Assembly (NCBI GenBank): GCA_028679325.1
Contig: JAJRBS010000080.1
Span: forward strand, 1-17,069
Direction of reading: 5' to 3'
Source of the DNA: Methanoregulaceae archaeon
Lineage (GTDB): Archaea; Halobacteriota; Methanomicrobia; Methanomicrobiales; Methanospirillaceae
DNA length: 17,069 nt
Part shown: one piece after another, positions 13,447-17,069 of the stretch
How the letters are laid out: each line of letters starts with the position of its first letter
How positions within the stretch are numbered: the stretch's first letter is position 1
Translations under genes and position numbers: made by a program
The notes under the pieces: generated by a model
Databases searched by the model: none
Told to the model about the DNA's origin: nothing
What the model saw: the letters and a program-made list of their open reading frames with translations, nothing else

Positions 13447-13495
13447 CCGGTCCGGTGCCCTGGAAATATCTGCATAATCCGGCACCCTGGACCGG
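13447..13495 (+). repeat. Nested inverted and direct repeats in the L10e leader
   Basis: CCGGTCCGGTGCC (13447-13459) pairs with GGCACC-CT-GGACCGG (13481-13495), giving a 13-bp stem with a two-base bulge and a 21-base loop. The same DNA also holds a 12-base direct repeat, CCGGTGCCCTGG (13452-13463) and CCGGCACCCTGG (13479-13490), 10 of 12 identical. The right arm ends three bases before the AGGTGA ribosome binding site (13498-13503), so folding could affect access to it. Confidence 0.55.
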
Positions 13496-13507
13496 CCAGG
13501 TGACATC

Positions 13508-14050
13508 ATGGTACGCAAACCAGGCAAAATGTACAGGAATCTGGCAAAGAAGGCCTACACCCGGAAAGAGTACATGGGAGGTATTCCCGGGAGCAAGATC
13601 GTCCAGTTCGACATGGGAAACCTTTCAGCGGAATTTCCTGTCGAGGTGAACATCTGCGTTGAGGAGTCCTGCCAGATACGCCACTCCGCTCTCGAGGCGG
13701 CCCGTATCAGCATCAACCGGAAGCTCATGAAAGATGTGGGAAGGATGAACTTTCACTTAAAACTCCGGGTCTTCCCCCACCATGTTCTCCGCGAGAACAA
13801 GCAGGCCACCGGGGCCGGGGCGGACAGGGTCTCGGAGGGTATGCGGCTTGCCTTCGGTAAGGCTGTCGGTACGGCGGCACGGGTCCAGACAGGCCAGATC
13901 ATCTTCACAACCTTTACCACAGCCCAGTACCTGGAGAAGACGAAGATGGCGATGCGGTCCGGCGGCCATAAGCTCCCTTCACACTCCTATCTCACCATTC
14001 TTGAGAAGGACATCACCGCTCCGGCTGCAATTGAACAGGCCGAGCCATAA
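13508..14050 (+). CDS. rpl10e: 50S ribosomal protein L10e (uL16)
   Basis: This 180-residue protein matches archaeal L10e, the uL16 homologue of the large subunit, near the A-site and the base of the stalk. Family landmarks are the basic start MVRKPGKMYRN, GGIPGSKIVQFDMGN, and a late FHLKLRVFPHHVLRENK stretch followed by ATGAGADRVSEGMRLAFGK, the conserved loop near the tRNA acceptor. Then comes TGQIIFTTFTTAQYLEKTKMAMRSGGHKLP. Length is slightly above the usual 165-180 residues. ATG 13508 has AGGTGA four bases upstream. It stands alone, between the ABC genes and fumarase, with its own leader. Confidence 0.95.
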   Translation: MVRKPGKMYRNLAKKAYTRKEYMGGIPGSKIVQFDMGNLSAEFPVEVNICVEESCQIRHSALEAARISINRKLMKDVGRMNFHLKLRVFPHHVLRENKQATGAGADRVSEGMRLAFGKAVGTAARVQTGQIIFTTFTTAQYLEKTKMAMRSGGHKLPSHSYLTILEKDITAPAAIEQAEP

Positions 14051-14057
14051 TTCATTC

Positions 14058-14063
14058 TTTTTT
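14058..14063 (+). terminator. T6 tract after L10e
   Basis: ATTCTTTTTTCC starts seven bases after the L10e stop. The T6 run fits an archaeal terminator; no strong hairpin is seen. Confidence 0.35.
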
Positions 14064-14085
14064 CCGGATTAACACCGATAGAAAC

Positions 14086-14095
14086 GATTATAGAG
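14086..14095 (+). promoter_or_regulatory. TATA-like element of the fumarase operon (leaderless start)
   Basis: GATTATAGAG is centred about 24-26 bases before the ATG at 14114. Archaeal spacing then puts transcription start at or next to the ATG. No ribosome binding site precedes the ATG, which agrees with a leaderless mRNA. Confidence 0.4.
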
Positions 14096-14113
14096 TTCGT
14101 TTTCTCACACCTA

Positions 14114-14953
14114 ATGATGCCTCTACCGGGAGAAGAGCGGCTCTTTGCGGCAGTCTCGGAAGCGACCTGCCGGGCCCTGCGGGAGGCGGAGATCGCCCTT
14201 CCCGGGGACGTTCTGGCTGCCATCCGGAAAGCGGCCGACCTGGAGACCGAGACCGTCGCCCGGAACGAACTGGCAAATATCCTCGAGAATATCGTGCTTG
14301 CCGGAGACCGGGGGCTCCCCCTCTGCCAGGACACCGGGGTCCCGGTTGTGTATGTCAGCCTGCCTTCCTCTGTTCCCTTCACCCAAACACTTTACGACGG
14401 GATAGCAGATGGGGTACGGACGGCCACCCGCGAGATCCCGCTCCGGCCGAACGTGGTCTCTCCTCTCGACCGTAAGAATTCCGGTGATAATACCGGGCCC
14501 GGGATGCCGGCTATCCATGTCAGGCCCGGGAAGTCATTCACCATCACCGTTCTTCCCAAGGGGGCGGGAGCCGAGAACATGTCACGATCGGCCATGCTCC
14601 TGCCCACGGAGCGAGAGAAGATTCCCCGGTTCGTGGCAGAGACCATGCTCCAGGCTGGAGGGAGACCGTGCCCCCCCGTGGTGCTCGGGGTCGGGATCGG
14701 CGGCACTTTCGACAGCGTTGCCGCCCTGGCAAAAGAAGCCCTGCTTGAACCGATCACCACCATGGACCCCTTCGAACAGCGGCTCTGCAATGCTGTGAAC
14801 AGCCTCGGAATCGGCCCCATGGGTCTTGGCGGGAAGACCACGGCGCTGGCCGTCAAGGTGAAGATGGCCGCCTGCCACACAGCCTCCCTCCCGGTGGCCG
14901 TGAACGTCCAGTGCTGGGCTGCCCGCAGGGCTACTGTCGAGGTGAGATGGTGA
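14114..14953 (+). CDS. Class I fumarate hydratase, alpha subunit
   Basis: The alpha subunit of two-subunit class I fumarase (fumarate + water to malate) carries the oxygen-labile [4Fe-4S] cluster. The 279-residue protein shows the three expected cluster cysteines: Cys71 in LPLCQDTG, Cys186 in GGRPCPPVV and Cys267 in NVQCWAARRA. SPLDRKNSGDNTGPGMP and the GIGGTFD segment are also typical. Tartrate dehydratase (TtdA) is a close relative, but the kor genes downstream favour fumarase. ATG 14114 or the next ATG 14117 may be used; no ribosome binding site is visible. The 3' end overlaps the beta gene by seven bases. In methanogens fumarase belongs to the incomplete TCA pathway. Confidence 0.92.
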   Translation: MMPLPGEERLFAAVSEATCRALREAEIALPGDVLAAIRKAADLETETVARNELANILENIVLAGDRGLPLCQDTGVPVVYVSLPSSVPFTQTLYDGIADGVRTATREIPLRPNVVSPLDRKNSGDNTGPGMPAIHVRPGKSFTITVLPKGAGAENMSRSAMLLPTEREKIPRFVAETMLQAGGRPCPPVVLGVGIGGTFDSVAALAKEALLEPITTMDPFEQRLCNAVNSLGIGPMGLGGKTTALAVKVKMAACHTASLPVAVNVQCWAARRATVEVRW

Positions 14954-15498
14954 CCAGCCGGAACCTCCGGACACCTCTCGGCGACGAAGTCCTTGACCTC
15001 CGGGCAGGTGAACAGGTGACCCTGTCGGGGATCGTTTACACGGCACGCGACGAGGCCCATGAGCGGATGATGAAGGACGGCATACCCTTCGACCCCCGCG
15101 GTGCCGCCGTCTACCACTGCGGGCCGGTGATCAGCGGGTCCAGCGTCCTCGCCGCCGGGCCAACCACCTCTGCCCGTATGAACGCCCTGACCGGTTTTCT
15201 TCTTGACGCAGGTGTGCGGGCCCTGGTTGGAAAAGGGGGCATGAGTCCGGCCGTGGCCGGGATGATGCGGGGGAGGGCCGTCTACCTTGCCTGCACGGGA
15301 GGCTGTGCGGTCCTTGCGGCATCGAGAATGACCCTCCGCGGTGTCTTTTTCGAGGATCTGGGCATGGCGGAGGCCATCTGGGCGATCGAGCTCGATCACC
15401 TCCCCCTGGTGGTGGGGATCGATTCCTGCGGCCGGGACATCTTCTCCGAGGTTGGGGAGAGGGCAAAATTACAATTCACCGGACAGTTCAGTACATAA
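14947..15498 (+). CDS. Class I fumarate hydratase, beta subunit
   Basis: This 183-residue beta subunit completes the fumarase active site. Landmarks are SGIVYTARDEAHERMM (about 28-43), AVYHCGPV, AGPTTSARM, VGKGGM and a tail with VVGIDSCGRDIF. These match the C-terminal half of bacterial class I fumarase, which in archaea is a separate gene. The start ATG 14947 overlaps the alpha stop; an immediately following GTG 14950 has better spacing from GAGGTGA (14939-14945). An upstream ATG at 14911 would extend into the conserved end of alpha and is rejected. The korD gene begins ten bases after the stop with its own AGGAG, so one operon is likely. Confidence 0.9.
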   Translation: MVTSRNLRTPLGDEVLDLRAGEQVTLSGIVYTARDEAHERMMKDGIPFDPRGAAVYHCGPVISGSSVLAAGPTTSARMNALTGFLLDAGVRALVGKGGMSPAVAGMMRGRAVYLACTGGCAVLAASRMTLRGVFFEDLGMAEAIWAIELDHLPLVVGIDSCGRDIFSEVGERAKLQFTGQFST

Positions 15499-15508
15499 CA
15501 GGAGATCC

Positions 15509-15781
15509 ATGAAACTGGTCATCGATGAGAGGCGGTGCAAGGGATGCAACCTCTGTACACTGGTCTGCCCTTACAAGATATTCAGGCCGGGGTCGAAGGC
15601 AAACCGGAAAGGGACCATCGTTCCCGAGCTCGACCGCCCTGAACGGTGTGCAAACTGCAGGCTGCAGAAGCTCTACGGCAGGACCCTCTGCGGGACCTGC
15701 CAGATGATCTGCCCTGACCAGGCCATTTCATGGGAGGAAGAGGAGGCCTATGAGCCGCAAAAGGTGGCGATTGAATATTGA
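15509..15781 (+). CDS. korD: 2-oxoglutarate:ferredoxin oxidoreductase, delta subunit (KorD-like ferredoxin)
   Basis: This 90-residue ferredoxin-like subunit passes electrons between the catalytic KorAB core and ferredoxin. Cluster I is standard: Cys10, 13, 16 and 20 (CKGCNLCTLVCP). The second motif is unusual: Cys47 and 50, then a ten-residue gap, then Cys61, 64 and 68 followed by Pro. This gives CxxC-x10-CxxCxxxCP instead of CxxCxxCxxxCP. ATG 15509 has AGGAG four bases upstream. Its stop overlaps the korA start in a TTGA junction. Gene order D-A-B and the fumarase genes upstream support 2-oxoglutarate over pyruvate or branched-chain substrates. Vor or por delta subunits are alternatives. Confidence 0.85.
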   Translation: MKLVIDERRCKGCNLCTLVCPYKIFRPGSKANRKGTIVPELDRPERCANCRLQKLYGRTLCGTCQMICPDQAISWEEEEAYEPQKVAIEY

Positions 15782-16878
15782 CCCGCGTTGACTTCATGCA
15801 GGGGAACACGGCCTGTGCCGAGGGGGCGCTTGCAGCAGGTTGCCGTTTCTTCGGCGGGTACCCTATCACTCCCTCCACCGAAGTGGCGGAGCACATGGCA
15901 GTCCGCCTCCCGAAGATCGGCGGGACCTTCATCCAGATGGAGGACGAGATCGCCGGCATCGCCGCTGTCATCGGGGCCTCCTGGACAGGGACGAAGGCCA
16001 TGACCGCTACCAGCGGGCCGGGTTTCTCCCTGATGATGGAGAACATCGGGTATGCGGTCATGACCGAGACCCCGTGCGTCATCATCAACATCCAGCGGGG
16101 TGGGCCGTCCACCGGCCAGCCGACCATGGGCGCCCAGGGGGACATGCTCCAGTGCCGTTTCGGTTCCCACGGCGACTACAGCATCATCGCCCTGGCCCCG
16201 TCAAGCGTCCAGGAGATGTATGACCTGACTGTTACGGCCTTCAACCTTGCCGAGCGGTTCAGGACCCCGGTCTTCCTGATGGCTGACGAGATAGTCGGAC
16301 ACATGCGGGAGAGGCTGATCATCCCCGACAGTGTCACATCTGAAGAGCGACGGCCTCTCGAACCCGGCCGCCTCCCTTTCCAGGCAGACAGCGGCCAGGT
16401 CCCGGGTTTCCCGGCTTTCGGCAGGGGGTACGGCGTCCACGTTACCGGCCTCACCCATGACGAGAGAGGGTATCCCTGTGCCACCAGCCCTTCGGTCCAC
16501 GAGGAACTGGTCACCCGCCTGGTGCGAAAGATAGAGACGGAACGCGACAAGATAGCCTCCTTCGATGTCACCAATCCCGGGGCTGAGACGGTCTTTATCT
16601 CCTACGGGGCGCCGTCCCGGACAGTCGAGCAGGTGATGCATGACCTCCGCCGCGACGATATCGGGCACCTCCGGCTCCGCCTGGTCTGGCCCTTTGCCGA
16701 GTCGATGCTCGATGTCTTCCGTCAGGCAGAGAGGTTCATTGTCCCGGAGATGAACCTCGGCCAGATGGCACGGGAGATAGAGCGGCACACCGACCGCGAA
16801 GTGATCCCGGTGCCGAAACTCGGCGGCGCTCTCCACAGTCCCGGGGAACTTATCCGTGTCCTGGAGGCCGCACGATGA
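15778..16878 (+). CDS. korA: 2-oxoglutarate:ferredoxin oxidoreductase, alpha subunit
   Basis: KorA holds the pyrimidine-binding and transketolase-C-like domains of the enzyme that interconverts succinyl-CoA + CO2 and 2-oxoglutarate with ferredoxin. The 366-residue protein begins MTRVDFMQGNTACAEGALAAG, followed by GYPITPSTEVAE, whose ITPST loop shapes the substrate pocket. TSGPGFSLMMENIGYA and IQRGGPSTGQPT then follow, all family hallmarks. The C-terminal domain (about 260-366) ends VPKLGGALHSP. It starts at a TTG overlapping the korD stop (TTGA), with AGGTGG about ten bases upstream; the next ATG at 15796 would lose conserved residues. Its stop overlaps the korB ATG (ATGA). In methanogens the reaction usually runs reductively, to make 2-oxoglutarate for glutamate. 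Confidence 0.92.
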   Translation: MTRVDFMQGNTACAEGALAAGCRFFGGYPITPSTEVAEHMAVRLPKIGGTFIQMEDEIAGIAAVIGASWTGTKAMTATSGPGFSLMMENIGYAVMTETPCVIINIQRGGPSTGQPTMGAQGDMLQCRFGSHGDYSIIALAPSSVQEMYDLTVTAFNLAERFRTPVFLMADEIVGHMRERLIIPDSVTSEERRPLEPGRLPFQADSGQVPGFPAFGRGYGVHVTGLTHDERGYPCATSPSVHEELVTRLVRKIETERDKIASFDVTNPGAETVFISYGAPSRTVEQVMHDLRRDDIGHLRLRLVWPFAESMLDVFRQAERFIVPEMNLGQMAREIERHTDREVIPVPKLGGALHSPGELIRVLEAAR

Positions 16879-17069
16879 CTGTCGAAGACTGGCTGCGGCA
16901 GGACCGGCTCCCGACTATCTTCTGCGTGGGCTGCGGTAACGGAACGGTGATCAACTGCACCCTTGCCGCCATCGACCAGTCGGGGTGGAAGAAGGAGGAG
17001 ACGGTCTTTGTCTCGGGTATCGGGTGTTCGTCCCGGGCACCGGGATACATCTCGGCCGATTCCCTTCAT
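16875..17069 (+). CDS. korB: 2-oxoglutarate:ferredoxin oxidoreductase, beta subunit (partial, 5' end)
   Basis: The first 65 codons of the thiamine-diphosphate-binding subunit lie here; the gene continues past the window. FCVGCGNGT (Cys17, Cys20) and VSGIGCSSRAPGYI (Cys51) match the cluster-binding and TPP-domain start of two-subunit oxoacid:ferredoxin oxidoreductases. The conserved GDG motif that binds TPP would come later. ATG 16875 overlaps the korA stop; GGAGG lies seven bases upstream. A korC gamma subunit is expected next but is outside the window. Confidence 0.9.
   Translation, partial: MTVEDWLRQDRLPTIFCVGCGNGTVINCTLAAIDQSGWKKEETVFVSGIGCSSRAPGYISADSLH

Noticed and set aside
14392..15399. 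335-codon open frame on the minus strand opposite the fumarase genes
   Set aside because: It overlaps both fumarase subunits, which have all expected motifs. The antisense protein shows no recognisable domain.
1..17069. CRISPR array, tRNA, rRNA, insertion sequence or phage genes
   Set aside because: I searched by eye for regular spaced repeats, cloverleaf sequences, transposase-like proteins and terminal inverted repeats and saw none. A covariance-model or profile search could still reveal a small RNA.

Overview
The window looks like a chromosomal segment of a methanogenic archaeon, most likely order Methanomicrobiales. The evidence is archaeal-type genes throughout: GatD/GatE, ribosomal protein L10e, DUF2070, UPF0212 and a methanogen-type KorDAB. 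Promoters are AT-rich TATA boxes set in GC-rich coding DNA, and ribosome binding sites are GGAGG/GGTGA-like. I cannot fix the genus from sequence alone. There is no rRNA, tRNA, CRISPR array, insertion sequence or phage gene. This is mostly housekeeping and metabolic DNA.

Left half (1-10534), nearly all minus strand. A plus-strand PAS-domain protein ends at 148. A small unknown minus-strand gene (311-637) follows. A non-coding stretch (638-1058) holds a perfect 10-bp inverted repeat, a 23-nt tandem repeat and possible plus-strand transcription signals. Next comes a tightly packed five-gene minus-strand operon, read from 4933 down to 1059: a small helical protein, a nitroreductase-family flavoprotein, a UPF0212 zinc-ribbon-like protein, a PfkB-family sugar/nucleoside kinase and a DUF2070 membrane protein. 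A second minus-strand cluster (10534 down to 5030) holds an HTH regulator, argH, gatD, gatE and a small basic RGG-rich protein. argH makes arginine; GatDE makes Gln-tRNA(Gln) by transamidation. A hairpin plus T7 tract ends this cluster.

The strand switches at a divergent regulatory region (10535-10715). It carries promoters in both directions and several short inverted repeats sharing a GTCC(C)AA core. These are good candidates for operators of the HTH regulator.

Right half (10716-17069), all plus strand. A NitT/TauT-type ABC importer comes first: a lipoprotein substrate-binding protein on its own transcript, then a permease-ATPase pair with a separate promoter. Ribosomal protein L10e follows, with a leader containing nested direct and inverted repeats. 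Then come two-subunit class I fumarase and the korD-korA-korB genes of 2-oxoglutarate:ferredoxin oxidoreductase. korB runs off the end of the window. Fumarase and Kor both belong to the partial TCA route that methanogens use to make 2-oxoglutarate, so these five genes look like one pathway operon. I found no clear new defence or mobile system. The most interesting unexplained items are the divergent operator cluster, the non-coding 638-1058 region, the RGG-rich protein after gatE, the L10e leader repeats and the atypical second cluster motif of KorD.
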